From Bordetella sp. LUAb4 (GTDB lineage: Bacteria > Pseudomonadota > Gammaproteobacteria > Burkholderiales > Burkholderiaceae_B), in the NCBI RefSeq assembly GCF_021325795.1, contig NZ_JAHPZX010000006.1, positions 186,001-250,000 on the forward strand: a stretch of DNA of 64,000 nucleotides, read 5' to 3'. Positions 24,854-34,153 of this stretch are shown here, piece by piece. Numbering within the stretch: the first letter of the stretch is position 1; each line of letters opens with the position of its first letter. The translations under genes were made by a program, and so were the position numbers. The notes below the pieces were generated by a model, which saw only the letters and a program-made list of their open reading frames with translations, was not told where the DNA came from and ran no database searches.

Positions 24854-27153
24854 GACAGCACCAGATCATCATCATCGTCTTCGACTTGCGCCTCGGCTTC
24901 CGCCGCGCGCGCCTGCGCCTGGTACAGACGATAGTAAGCGCCCTCGCGCGCCATCAACTCGTCATGGCCGCCTTGCTCGACGATCTGCCCGCGATCCAGC
25001 ACCACCAGTTGATCCGCCTTGCGCAAAGTACTCAGACGATGCGCGATGGCAATCGTGGTACGCCCGCGCACCAGGTTGTCCAGGGCGATCTGGATTTCTT
25101 TCTCCGTGGCGGTATCGACCGACGAAGTCGCCTCATCCAGGATCAGGATGCGCGGATCGATCAACAAAGCACGCGCGATGGAAATACGCTGGCGCTCGCC
25201 CCCCGACAAAGCCTGCCCGCGCTCGCCCACCAGCGAATCGTAGCCATGCGGCAAACGCAGAATGAACTCATGCGCATGCGCCGCGCGGGCGGCAGCCATG
25301 ATGTCCTCGCGCGAGGCGTCCGGCTTGCCGTAGGCGATATTCTCGGCAATCGTGCCGAAGAACAGGAAAGGCTCCTGCAGCACCAGGCCGATATTGCCGC
25401 GGTACTGCGCCACCGACATGGCACGGATATCGATGCCGTCCACCAGGATGGCGCCTTCCGACACGTCGTAGAAGCGGCAGATGAGGTTGATCAGCGTGCT
25501 CTTGCCCGAACCGCTATGCCCCACCAGGCCCACCATCTTGCCCGGCTCGATGTTCAGGTCCAGGCCGCGTATTACCGACCGGTTGCCGTAGCGGAAGCCC
25601 ACGCCACGCAACTCGATGCGCCCTTCCAGATGCGGCACCGGCACCGGCCTGGCGGGCTCCGGCACGCTGGACACATGATCCAGGATGTCGAAGATGCGCT
25701 TGGCACCCGCCGCCGCCTTCTGCGTCACCGACACGATGCGGCTCATCGAATCCAGCCGCGTATAGAACCGGCCGATATAAGCTAAAAACGCCGCCAGCAC
25801 CCCCACCGTGATCTGGTGGTTGGACACCTGCCAGATACCGTAGATCCACACCACCAGCAGACCGATTTCCGTGAGCAGCGTCACCGTGGGCGAGAACAGC
25901 GCCCACACCGTGTTGACGCGATCATTGACTTCCAGATTGCGGTTATTGGCATCGCGAAAGCGCTGCACTTCGCGTTTTTCCTGGGCGAAGGCCTTGACCA
26001 CGCGGATGCCCGGGATGGTATCCGCCAATACATTGGTGATTTCCGACCAGACCCGGTCCACCTTCTCGAAGCCATGGCGCAGGTGATCGCGCACTACATG
26101 GATCATCCAGGCGATGAACGGCAAGGGCACCAGGGTGACCAGCGCCAGCCAGTGATTGATGGAGATCAGGATGGCCGCGGTCATCACGATCATCAGCACG
26201 TCGGTGGCGAAATCCAGCAGGTGCAGCGACAGAAAGACGCAGATGCGGTCGGTTTCGCTACCGATACGCGCAATCAGGTCACCCGTGCGCTTGCCGCCGA
26301 AGTACTCCAGCGACAGGTTCTGCAGGTGCGCATAGGTGGCTGTACGCATGTCGGCGCCTATGCGCTCACTCACCCACGCCAGGATATAGGTGCGCGCCCA
26401 GCCCAGCACCCAGGCCAGCAGCGCGGACCCCAACAGCCCCAACAGCAGCCAACGGACTGTGTCGTAGTTGATCGGCGCGCCGCTCTGAAACGGGATCAGC
26501 ACGTCGTCCATCAAGGGCATGGTCAGGTAAGGGGCGACCAAGGTGGCGGCGGTCGCCAGCAAGGTCAGCACGAAACCGGTGATCAGCGGGGCGCGATACG
26601 GCCGGGCAAAGCGCCACAGGCGCAACAAGGCCCAGGTCGAAGAAGGCGCCATGGCTTCGGCGTCGCAGGTCGGGCACTCTTCCTGCCCCGCCGGCAGGGG
26701 CGCCTGGCAACTGGGACAAACCCGGACATCGTCGATGATTTCCGCCGCGACGGGCGTGCCGAGCGGTGCCTTCAGCGCCGCATGCCGCCGCGTATAGGCG
26801 TCCAGCAGGCGCAGCGCCGCAGGGTTGCGGCCCAGCGTATAGCGCCAGACCGCCAGCCGTTCATGGTCGCCGTAGAGTTCCAAGGCACCCGCCCCGGCGT
26901 GATCCGACAGGTTCAAGACGCGCGTGTCGGCCAGCGTCCAACGACGCCACTGGGCATGATCAGGATCATGCGCCAAAATGGCGCGATCGGTTACCAGGAG
27001 CAAGCCTGGCCGGAACTTAAGCTCCGTATCGAGGTCTAGTTCCAGCAATGCCAGGACCGACTCATCCGAACCCAATTGGGCCCGGACGTCAGCAGGCAAA
27101 TTGCTGGGCAATAACTGACCGTCGTATGTGGAAACAGACGAGTGATTCTTCAT
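24850..27153 (-). CDS. ABC transporter, fused membrane and ATPase domains, cyanophycin-associated
   Basis: The 767-residue half-transporter begins with a unique domain of about 180 residues that includes a zinc-ribbon-like CPSC/CPTC pair near residues 145-165. Six transmembrane helices follow, then a C-terminal ATPase with Walker A GHSGSGKST, signature LSGGERQRISIARALL, Walker B ILILDEATSS and H-loop IAIAHRLST. It is an exporter-type (MsbA-like) architecture. Families of this shape sit beside cphA genes, as here. The substrate is unknown; a role in moving cyanophycin precursors or dipeptides is only a guess from context. The ATG at 27153 has no strong ribosome site. Confidence 0.85.
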   Translation of the reverse strand: MKNHSSVSTYDGQLLPSNLPADVRAQLGSDESVLALLELDLDTELKFRPGLLLVTDRAILAHDPDHAQWRRWTLADTRVLNLSDHAGAGALELYGDHERLAVWRYTLGRNPAALRLLDAYTRRHAALKAPLGTPVAAEIIDDVRVCPSCQAPLPAGQEECPTCDAEAMAPSSTWALLRLWRFARPYRAPLITGFVLTLLATAATLVAPYLTMPLMDDVLIPFQSGAPINYDTVRWLLLGLLGSALLAWVLGWARTYILAWVSERIGADMRTATYAHLQNLSLEYFGGKRTGDLIARIGSETDRICVFLSLHLLDFATDVLMIVMTAAILISINHWLALVTLVPLPFIAWMIHVVRDHLRHGFEKVDRVWSEITNVLADTIPGIRVVKAFAQEKREVQRFRDANNRNLEVNDRVNTVWALFSPTVTLLTEIGLLVVWIYGIWQVSNHQITVGVLAAFLAYIGRFYTRLDSMSRIVSVTQKAAAGAKRIFDILDHVSSVPEPARPVPVPHLEGRIELRGVGFRYGNRSVIRGLDLNIEPGKMVGLVGHSGSGKSTLINLICRFYDVSEGAILVDGIDIRAMSVAQYRGNIGLVLQEPFLFFGTIAENIAYGKPDASREDIMAAARAAHAHEFILRLPHGYDSLVGERGQALSGGERQRISIARALLIDPRILILDEATSSVDTATEKEIQIALDNLVRGRTTIAIAHRLSTLRKADQLVVLDRGQIVEQGGHDELMAREGAYYRLYQAQARAAEAEAQVEDDDDDLVLS

Positions 27154-27269
27154 CGAAAACGTTCAAAACCGCGATCGGACCAACAAGGCAAGTTCGCGGT
27201 TCCAGCTGGGGGGCTGAAAACGTGTTCCTTCCTTACAACAGAGCGGGCGCCATGAGCGCTGTGCAATGC

Positions 27270-27298
27270 CCGACAAAATGGGCCTCATTTTCTATAAT
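27270..27298 (+). promoter_or_regulatory. Putative sigma-70 promoter for the cphA operon
   Basis: CCGACA at 27270-27275 and a perfect TATAAT at 27293-27298 are separated by the optimal 17 bases. The predicted start near 27305 leaves a leader of about 120 bases before the ATG at 27428. The divergent ABC gene starts at 27153, and no promoter for it is clear in this 274-bp spacer. Confidence 0.5.
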
Positions 27299-27427
27299 CG
27301 GCAACATCTGCCAGAATCGCGCAGACAAACAAAAAGCGCTTGAAACGCGCCTCGGTCCTACCGCGGCCCTGCCGCAAATGCTTGGATGCCCTTCCGTCCG
27401 CCATCGGATATCTGCTCAAATTAAAAC

Positions 27428-30043
27428 ATGAAAAAGAAAGACATTGAATTTCTCGATGTCGTGGCTTTGCGCGGCCCGAACATTTGGACCTACCGGCCGG
27501 TGCTGGAAGCCTGGGTCGATATTGGCGAACTGGAAGAGTTTCCCTCCAATACCATCCCCGGTTTCTACGAACGCCTGTCGACCTGGCTGCCCACGCTGAT
27601 CGAACATCGCTGCAGCCCCGGCGTACGCGGCGGCTTCCTGCAGCGCCTGCGCGAAGGCACGTGGCCAGGCCATATCCTGGAACACGTCACGCTGGAACTG
27701 CAGAATCTGGCCGGCTTGCCCGGCGGCTTCGGCAAGGCGCGCGAGACCTCTGAACGGGGTGTCTACAAGGTGGTCGTGCGGGCCTGGCAGGAACAGGTCA
27801 CGCGCGCCGCGCTGGCCGAGGGCCGCGACCTGGTCATGGCGGCCATCGAGGACCGCCCTTTCGACGTCGACGCCACCGTGACGCGCTTGCGCCGCCTGGT
27901 CGACCGCCACGGCCTGGGACCCAGCACGGCCTGCATCGTCGATGCCGCGGACGACCGCGACATTCCCTATATCCGCCTGTTCGAAGGCAATCTGGTGCAG
28001 TTCGGCTACGGCGCCCGCCAGCGCCGCATCTGGACCGCTGAAACCGACAAGACCAGCGCCATCGCCGAAGGCATCTCGCGTGACAAGGACCTGACCAAGT
28101 CGCTGCTGTCAGAATGCGGCGTGCCGGTGCCGGAAGGCCGTCTGGTCAAGACCGCCGCGGAGGCCTGGGAGGCCGCGCAGGACATCGGCCTGCCGGTGGT
28201 GGTCAAGCCTTACGACGGCAATCACGGCCGCGGCGTCTTCACCAACCTGACGACCTATGAGGAAGTCGCCTCGGCCTATGCCGTGGCCGACGAGGAAGGC
28301 AGCGGCGTGATGGTCGAGCGCTTCGTCGTGGGCAATGAACACCGCCTGCTGGTGGTGGGCGACCGCATGGTGGCGGCCGCCCGGGGCGAACCGGCCTGGG
28401 TGGTGGGCGACGGCACCTCCACCATCGACGAACTGATCGACAGCCAGATCAATTCGGACCCCCGCCGCGGCCGCGGCGAGGATTGCCCCTTGAACCCCGT
28501 GCGCCTGGATTCCGCCGCCCGTCTGGAAGTGGCGCGCCAGAACCTGACGCCGGAAGCGGTGCCAGAAGCCGGCCGCCGCGTGCTGATCCAGCGCAACGGC
28601 AACGTCGCTTTCGATTGCACCGACGCCGTCCACCCCGAGGTCGCGCGGGCAGTGGTACTGGCCGCACGCATCGTCGGCCTGGACGTGGCCGGCGTGGACC
28701 TGGTGGCCGAAGACATCTCGCGGCCGCTGGAAGAACAGCGCGGCGCCATCGTCGAGGTCAATGCGGGCCCCGGCCTGTTGATGCACTTGAAGCCGGCCGA
28801 AGGCACCCCGCGCCCGGTCGGCCGCGCCATCGTCGACCATCTTTTCCCCGCGGGCGAAGACGGCCGCATCCCGGTCGTGGGCGTGACCGGCACCAATGGC
28901 AAGACCGTGGTATCGCGCCTGATCGGCCGGCTGCTGTCGCTATGGGGCAAACATGTGGGCGTGGCCTGCAGCGAAGGCTTGTATTTCGACCGCCGCCAAG
29001 TGCAGAAAGGCGATTGCGCCAACTGGGCGTCCGGCCGCCGCGTGCTGATGAACCGTTCCGTGGACGCCGCCGTTATCGAGAACAGCAGCGCCGTGGTGCT
29101 GGGCCAGGGCCTGGCCTACGACCGCTGCCAGGTTGGCGTGGTCACCAATATCGACGCCGCCGATCACCTGGGCGACTTCGACATCAGCGATGCGGACCGC
29201 ATGTTCAATGTGCTGCGCACGCAAGTGGACGTGGTGCTGCCCTCCGGCACGGCCGTATTGAACGCGCGCGATCCGCGCGTCGTCGAAATGGCCGAGCTGT
29301 GCGATGGCGACGTGCTCTATTTCGGTATCGATCCGCGCAATCCCGTCATCGCTTCGCATGTGGCGCTGGGCAAGCGCGCGGTCTACGTGCGCGACGGCCA
29401 GGTCATCATGGCCACCGGCTCGCACGAAGAAGCGCTGGCGTCAGCCGCCATCCTGCCCTTGACCCACGGCGGACGCGTCGCCTTCCAGCTGGAAAACGTG
29501 CTGGCCGCCGTCGGCGCCGCATGGGCCCTGGGTGTGCCCGTCGACTTGATCCGTGTCGGCATCGAAACCTTCGACGTCGACCAGGCCGATGCGCCCTGGC
29601 AGTTCACCGCCTATGAACGCGACGGCGCCACCGTGGTGGTGGACGGCGCGCACAATGTGTCGGCGCTGCATGCCTTGGCCGACGCCATCCAGCACTTCCC
29701 TGCCCAGCACCGCAGCGTCGTTTACGGCGCCGGCCTGGACCGGCGCGACGAAGACCTCGTGGCACAGGGCCTGGCACTGGGCGCGGTGTTCGATCGCGTG
29801 GTGCTGTATGACGACGCCACCGTGCCCACCAAGCGGCCGGCCGGCCAAGCGCGCGCGCTGCTGCGCGCTGGCCTGGAGCAGGCCCAGCGTGTCAAGGAAA
29901 TCGTCGACGAGCCCGACCACGCGCTGGCCGCCAGCGACGTGCTGGCCCGCCTGCGTCCCGGTGACTTCGTGCTGCTGCAAACCGACGAAGGCGCTTCCGA
30001 ACCCACTATCAACCTGGTCCGTCGCTGGATCCAGCAAAGCTGA
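27428..30043 (+). CDS. cphA': Cyanophycin synthetase paralogue, upstream copy
   Basis: The 871-residue protein has the full CphA layout: N-terminal domain, ATP-grasp domain (VVVKPYDGNHGRGVFTNL, VEVNAGPGLLMHLKP) and Mur-ligase-like domain (GVTGTNGKTVVSRL). CphA polymerises Asp and Arg into cyanophycin without a ribosome, the two domains adding one residue type each. Compared with the downstream copy, the Mur-ligase part is divergent: GTNGKTVV replaces GTNGKTTT, and IENSSAVVLGQGLAYDRC stands where the second copy has [17 protein letters not shown]. It may therefore have a different or reduced activity. Tandem cphA genes are known in Cupriavidus and relatives. Start is at the ATG at 27428. It precedes the second copy by 17 bp. 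Confidence 0.88.
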   Translation: MKKKDIEFLDVVALRGPNIWTYRPVLEAWVDIGELEEFPSNTIPGFYERLSTWLPTLIEHRCSPGVRGGFLQRLREGTWPGHILEHVTLELQNLAGLPGGFGKARETSERGVYKVVVRAWQEQVTRAALAEGRDLVMAAIEDRPFDVDATVTRLRRLVDRHGLGPSTACIVDAADDRDIPYIRLFEGNLVQFGYGARQRRIWTAETDKTSAIAEGISRDKDLTKSLLSECGVPVPEGRLVKTAAEAWEAAQDIGLPVVVKPYDGNHGRGVFTNLTTYEEVASAYAVADEEGSGVMVERFVVGNEHRLLVVGDRMVAAARGEPAWVVGDGTSTIDELIDSQINSDPRRGRGEDCPLNPVRLDSAARLEVARQNLTPEAVPEAGRRVLIQRNGNVAFDCTDAVHPEVARAVVLAARIVGLDVAGVDLVAEDISRPLEEQRGAIVEVNAGPGLLMHLKPAEGTPRPVGRAIVDHLFPAGEDGRIPVVGVTGTNGKTVVSRLIGRLLSLWGKHVGVACSEGLYFDRRQVQKGDCANWASGRRVLMNRSVDAAVIENSSAVVLGQGLAYDRCQVGVVTNIDAADHLGDFDISDADRMFNVLRTQVDVVLPSGTAVLNARDPRVVEMAELCDGDVLYFGIDPRNPVIASHVALGKRAVYVRDGQVIMATGSHEEALASAAILPLTHGGRVAFQLENVLAAVGAAWALGVPVDLIRVGIETFDVDQADAPWQFTAYERDGATVVVDGAHNVSALHALADAIQHFPAQHRSVVYGAGLDRRDEDLVAQGLALGAVFDRVVLYDDATVPTKRPAGQARALLRAGLEQAQRVKEIVDEPDHALAASDVLARLRPGDFVLLQTDEGASEPTINLVRRWIQQS

Positions 30044-30060
30044 CGACAGGAATCATCCGC

Positions 30061-32643
30061 ATGGAAGTCTCCCGCATACGCGCGCTGCGCGGCCCCAATC
30101 TGTGGAGCCGCAATACCGGCATCGAGGCCATCGTGACCTGCTCCGATGCCGAATGCTCGATCGACCGCCTGCCGCAGTTCGAAGCCCAACTGCGCATGCG
30201 TTTTCCGCAACTGGGCTTGCTGCGGCCCGAAGGCCACCTGGAAGACGTCTCGCTGGCGCATACGCTGGCGCACGTCGCCCTGTCGCTGCAGGCCCACGCC
30301 GGGTGCCCGGTCACCTTCTACCGCACGCAAACCACCATCGAACCCGGCATCTATCAGGTGGTGTTCGAATACAGCGAGGAATCGGTGGGCCGCCTGGCGC
30401 TGGAGCTGGCTGAACAGCTTTGCCTGGCAGCGCTGTCCGACCAGCCTTTCGACCTGGCCGATGCATTGTTCCGCCTGCGCGACATGGACGAAGACCTGCG
30501 CCTCGGGCCCAGCACCGGTTCCATCGTGAATGCCGCCGTGGCGCGTGGCATCCCCTTCCGCCGCCTGACGCAAGGCAGCATGGTGCAGTTCGGCTGGGGC
30601 TCGCGCCAGCGCCGCATCCAGGCCGCCGAGACCGACCTGACCAGCGCCATCTCGGAAGCGATCGCGCAGGACAAGGATTTGACCAAGATGCTGCTGGACG
30701 CCGCTGGGGTGCCGGTACCGCTGGGCCGCACGGTCGACAATGTCGAAGACGCCTGGGCCGCCGCGCAAGCGCTGCAGGGGCCTGTGGTGGTCAAACCGCG
30801 TGACGGCAGCCAGGGCCGCGGCGTGGCGGTCAACATCGAAACCCGGGAGCAGATCGAAGCGGCCTACGCCGCCGCCGAGGCCATCAGCGACGACGTCATC
30901 GTCGAACGCTATATCCCCGGCCACGACTTCCGCATGCTGGTGGTGGGCGACACGCTGGTGGCCGCCGCGCGCCGCGACCCGCCGCAAGTGTCCGGCGACG
31001 GCACCCATACCATCAGCGAACTGGTGGCCGTGGTCAACACCGATCCCTTGCGCGGCGACGGCCATGCCACCACGCTGACCAAGATCCGGATCGACGACAT
31101 CGCCAAGGGGGTGCTGGCCAAGCAGGGCTATACGCCTGACTCCGTGCCCCCGGTGGGCGCGCGCGTGGTCTTGCGCAACAATGCCAACCTGAGCACGGGC
31201 GGCTCGGCCACCGACGTCACCGACGAAGTGCATCCTGAAATGGCGGCGCGCGTGGTCACGGCCGCGCGCATGATAGGCCTGGATCTGTGCGGCGTGGACG
31301 TGGTGTCGGAATCGGTGCACCAGCCGCTGGAAGACCAGCGCGGCGGCATCGTCGAAATCAACGCCGCGCCGGGTTTACGCATGCATTTGAATCCGTCGTT
31401 CGGCAAGGGCCGCGCGGTGGGTGAAGCCATCATCGCCAATATGTACAAGGAAGGCGAGGACGGCCGTATTCCGGTGGTGGCCGTGGCCGGCACCAACGGC
31501 AAGACCACCACCGTGCGCTTGACCGCGCATATCCTGGGCCAGGACGGCAGCACGGTCGGCATGACCAATTCGGACGGCGTGTATATCGGCGACCGCCGCA
31601 TCGATACCGGCGATTGCAGCGGGCCGCGCAGTGCCCGCAGTGTGCTGTTGCATCCGGAGGTGGATGCGGCCGTGCTGGAAACGGCGCGGGGCGGCATCCT
31701 GCGTGAAGGCCTGGCATTCGATCGCTGTGACGTGGCCATCGTCACCAATATCGGCATGGGCGATCACCTGGGCCTGGGCTATATCAGCACGGTCGAAGAC
31801 TTGGCGGTGGTGAAGCGCGTCATCGTGCAATACGTGGCCAGCAAGGGGACGGCGGTGTTGAACGCGGCCGATCCCATCGTGGCCGAGATGGCGCTGGCCT
31901 GCCCTGGCAGCGTCACGTATTTCGCGCAGGACAAGAACCATCCGCGCATGATCACGCATCGTGCGCAGGGCCTGCGGGTGGTGTATCGCGACGGCGACAG
32001 CATCGTCGCCGCGCAGGGTGCCGACGAGCATGCGATTGCCTTGTCCAGCATTCCGTTGACGCGTAAGGGCAGCATTCCCTTCCAGGTGGAAAACGCCATG
32101 GCGTCGGTGGCCGCGGCGTGGGCGCTTGGTGTGGATTGGACGCGGATCGAGCGGGGCTTGGGGTCTTTCGTGAACGATGCGGCGTCTGCGCCGGGACGCT
32201 TCAATGTGTTCGATTATCGCGGCGCCACCGTGATTGCGGACTATGGCCATAACCCGGATGCCATGATCGCCTTGATCCAGGCGGTCGACGCCATGCCGGC
32301 CAAGCATCGCGTGGCCTTGATCAGCGGCGCGGGTGATCGGCGCGACGAGGATATTCGCCGGCAGACGGAGTTGCTGGGCGAAGCGTTTGATGAGGTATTG
32401 CTTTACCAGGATCAATGCCAACGGGGGCGGGCTGACGGAGAAGTCATCGCCTTGCTGCGCGAAGGCTTGCGCAATGCCAGTCGGACGAAGTACTCGGACG
32501 AGATCGACGGCGAATTCGTTGCCATCGATACGGCGCTGGGGCGCTTGAAAGCCGGTGACCTGTGCTTGATCCTGGTGGATCAGGTGGAAGAAGCCTTGGC
32601 GCATATCGCGCAACGGATCGCGGAGAGCGGCGCCAAGGCGTAG
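30061..32643 (+). CDS. cphA: Cyanophycin synthetase, downstream copy
   Basis: The 860-residue protein has canonical CphA motifs. The ATP-grasp domain shows [36 protein letters not shown] and [15 protein letters not shown]. The Mur-ligase domain shows [38 protein letters not shown] and [12 protein letters not shown]. It should make the Asp backbone-Arg side chain polymer used as nitrogen storage. The ATG at 30061 follows a GACAGGAA-type site and lies 17 bp after the upstream paralogue, so the two are co-transcribed. No cyanophycinase gene is in the window. Transcription ends at the hairpin near 32764. Confidence 0.92.
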   Translation: MEVSRIRALRGPNLWSRNTGIEAIVTCSDAECSIDRLPQFEAQLRMRFPQLGLLRPEGHLEDVSLAHTLAHVALSLQAHAGCPVTFYRTQTTIEPGIYQVVFEYSEESVGRLALELAEQLCLAALSDQPFDLADALFRLRDMDEDLRLGPSTGSIVNAAVARGIPFRRLTQGSMVQFGWGSRQRRIQAAETDLTSAISEAIAQDKDLTKMLLDAAGVPVPLGRTVDNVEDAWAAAQALQGPVVVKPRDGSQGRGVAVNIETREQIEAAYAAAEAISDDVIVERYIPGHDFRMLVVGDTLVAAARRDPPQVSGDGTHTISELVAVVNTDPLRGDGHATTLTKIRIDDIAKGVLAKQGYTPDSVPPVGARVVLRNNANLSTGGSATDVTDEVHPEMAARVVTAARMIGLDLCGVDVVSESVHQPLEDQRGGIVEINAAPGLRMHLNPSFGKGRAVGEAIIANMYKEGEDGRIPVVAVAGTNGKTTTVRLTAHILGQDGSTVGMTNSDGVYIGDRRIDTGDCSGPRSARSVLLHPEVDAAVLETARGGILREGLAFDRCDVAIVTNIGMGDHLGLGYISTVEDLAVVKRVIVQYVASKGTAVLNAADPIVAEMALACPGSVTYFAQDKNHPRMITHRAQGLRVVYRDGDSIVAAQGADEHAIALSSIPLTRKGSIPFQVENAMASVAAAWALGVDWTRIERGLGSFVNDAASAPGRFNVFDYRGATVIADYGHNPDAMIALIQAVDAMPAKHRVALISGAGDRRDEDIRRQTELLGEAFDEVLLYQDQCQRGRADGEVIALLREGLRNASRTKYSDEIDGEFVAIDTALGRLKAGDLCLILVDQVEEALAHIAQRIAESGAKA

Positions 32644-32720
32644 GTCCTTGGGGCGTCTGTTGCTTGGGACGACTGTACCCGAGATACTTGGGACGTCCCG
32701 CAATCCGCGCCCCCGCCTCC

Positions 32721-32768
32721 AGCAATCCCGAACAAGCAATCCCGAACAAGCAATCCCGAACAAGCAAT
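32721..32768 (+). repeat. 14-bp tandem repeat before the cphA terminator
   Basis: Three perfect copies of agcaatcccgaaca lie at 32721, 32735 and 32749, followed by a partial fourth (agcaat) that runs into the terminator stem. Confidence 0.9.
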
Positions 32769-32806
32769 GGGCGCCCGCAGGGCGCCCATTGCACTTTTAT
32801 CTTTTC
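32764..32806 (+). terminator. Rho-independent terminator of the cphA operon
   Basis: A 13-bp perfect stem (gcaatgggcgccc / gggcgcccattgc) with a three-base loop at 32764-32792 is followed by a T-rich tract. The remaining gap to the next gene (32807-33086) has GGAACTT at 32995-33001, a possible ECF-sigma -35 element, but no firm -10 partner. Confidence 0.85.
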
Positions 32807-33086
32807 TACAAGCCGATGCCACGCGCGGGGGCGCGCGGGCGAGGCGAGTCTTTCTACAAGAAAGTTGCTCAGCGGTAACAAACGGGACAACGTCCTAAAA
32901 AACCAGAGCAATCCATCCCCCCGCTTACATTTTCAAACTACAGCGTTTGACCCCCTCCCTATTCCCCATGCAGTGCCCGCAATAAAGCAATTAGGGAACT
33001 TTTCCCGGGAACGCTTATTGCTCTACCCCAGAGCACAAGCGCGGCCATCCCCCGATGCCCGGCGCCCTTCAACCAGGAGGTTCCCC

Positions 33087-33251
33087 ATGCTTCACTACGC
33101 CGTCGTCTTTTTCATCATCGCCATCATCGCGGCCGTGCTCGGCTTTGGTGGTATCGCCGCGGGCGCGGCCGGTATCGCGAAGATCCTGTTCTTCGTCTTC
33201 CTCGTGCTGGCCCTGCTGTCCATCCTCAGCGGCGCCTTCCGCAGGAAGTGA
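33087..33251 (+). CDS. Small membrane protein, DUF1328/UPF0391 family
   Basis: The 54-residue protein is almost entirely hydrophobic: two predicted membrane helices (about residues 3-25 and 28-49) and a basic tail FRRK. This length and pattern ([33 protein letters not shown]) are typical of DUF1328, whose function is not known and which is often linked to envelope stress. A perfect AGGAGG at 33075-33080 sets the ATG at 33087. It precedes a BON-domain gene on the same strand. Confidence 0.88.
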   Translation: MLHYAVVFFIIAIIAAVLGFGGIAAGAAGIAKILFFVFLVLALLSILSGAFRRK

Positions 33252-33265
33252 CCATGCTGCCCCGT

Positions 33266-33322
33266 CCCTGACTTCAAAAATCAGGCCATGACGCAAGAAT
33301 GGCCTGGCTTTTGAAGCCAGGG
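33266..33322. repeat. Large imperfect inverted repeat
   Basis: Two 24-base arms (33266-33289 and 33299-33322) are complementary at 21 positions around a nine-base loop. Each arm also contains its own small palindrome around cttcaaaa, so a cruciform is possible. No T-run follows. It sits just after the DUF1328 gene in a 310-bp gap, of which the remainder (33323-33561) shows nothing clear except a strong AGGAGG before the BON gene. Confidence 0.85.
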
Positions 33323-33561
33323 GACGCGCAACGTGCAGGACGGGCGGCCGTTCGGAGTTGACCGGCCCCACACTGCGCGCTGCGGCAGCAAAGCTCCCCA
33401 ACTAGCGAGTTGCCTATCGCCAACGACTCGCCTGCATGCAGCAAGCACCACCCCGTATTCAGGACCGATCGCGATATCAGTCTGGAATGACATGGCAACA
33501 GGCATCGTTCGCCGCCGCATGTCTTCTCAAAATTTCGCATAGCAAACCAGGAGGTACCCTC

Positions 33562-33903
33562 ATGACGCAAACCCGTAAACTGATCGCCGCCGCCGCGCTG
33601 GGATTCAGCGCCCTCGTCACTTCGGCCGCTCATGCCGCCGATGACGGCAAGCCCAAGCAATCGGTCGGCGAATACACGTCCGACGCCGTCGTCACCACCA
33701 AGGTGAAGGCGGAAATCGTCGGCAACTCGGCACTCAGCGCACTGGACATCGCCGTGGAAACCCAGAACGGCGTGGTCACCTTGACCGGCTCGGTCGCCAC
33801 CGCCGCTCAGAGCGACGAAGCGACTCGCCTCACTCGCACCGTCAAGGGTGTGACCCAGGTGAAGAACAACCTCAAGGTCGACCCCTCCAAGTCGCACAAA
33901 TAA
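33562..33903 (+). CDS. Periplasmic BON-domain protein (OsmY-like)
   Basis: The 113-residue product starts with a Sec signal peptide (MTQTRKLIAAAALGFSALVT, likely cleaved after AHA near residue 26). One BON domain follows (VTTKVKAEIVGNSALSALDI, QNGVVTLTGSVATAAQ, GVTQVKNNLKV). BON proteins such as OsmY act in the periplasm under osmotic or envelope stress, probably by binding phospholipid surfaces. AGGAGG at 33549-33554 supports the ATG at 33562. A strong terminator follows. Confidence 0.88.
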   Translation: MTQTRKLIAAAALGFSALVTSAAHAADDGKPKQSVGEYTSDAVVTTKVKAEIVGNSALSALDIAVETQNGVVTLTGSVATAAQSDEATRLTRTVKGVTQVKNNLKVDPSKSHK

Positions 33904-33945
33904 GCCAATGAGCACGCCGCGCGCCATCTAGCGGCGCGCAAATAG

Positions 33946-33982
33946 AATCGCCGCAATCCATACGGATCGCGGCGATTTTTTC
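33946..33982 (+). terminator. Rho-independent terminator after the BON gene
   Basis: The stem aatcgccgc / gcggcgatt, extended by an inner atcc/ggat pairing, is followed by six T. It closes the BON gene's transcript, about 70 bp before the next promoter element. Confidence 0.85.
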
Positions 33983-34052
33983 GATCGTGAAAGGCACGCT
34001 AATTCAGAACCCCGTAGCGAACACGCTCCTTTGGAATTCGCGCGCAAGCGGC

Positions 34053-34080
34053 GGAACCTTACCAGGTCAGCCCTCACTTA
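34053..34080 (+). promoter_or_regulatory. hrp-box-like promoter of the first PP2C gene
   Basis: GGAACC at 34053-34058, then 15 bases, then tCACttA at 34074-34080. This matches the hrp-box consensus GGAACC-N15/16-CCACNNA at all but one defined position. The box lies 73 bp before the ATG at 34154. Such boxes are read by HrpL-group ECF sigma factors; the Bordetella type III regulator BtrS belongs to that group. Confidence 0.55.
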
Positions 34081-34153
34081 TTGGCGCCGCCCCTGGCGGC
34101 ACCGCCGTTAACGCTGATCCTGGCGCCAGCATCCAACCAATAGGTAAATTTCC

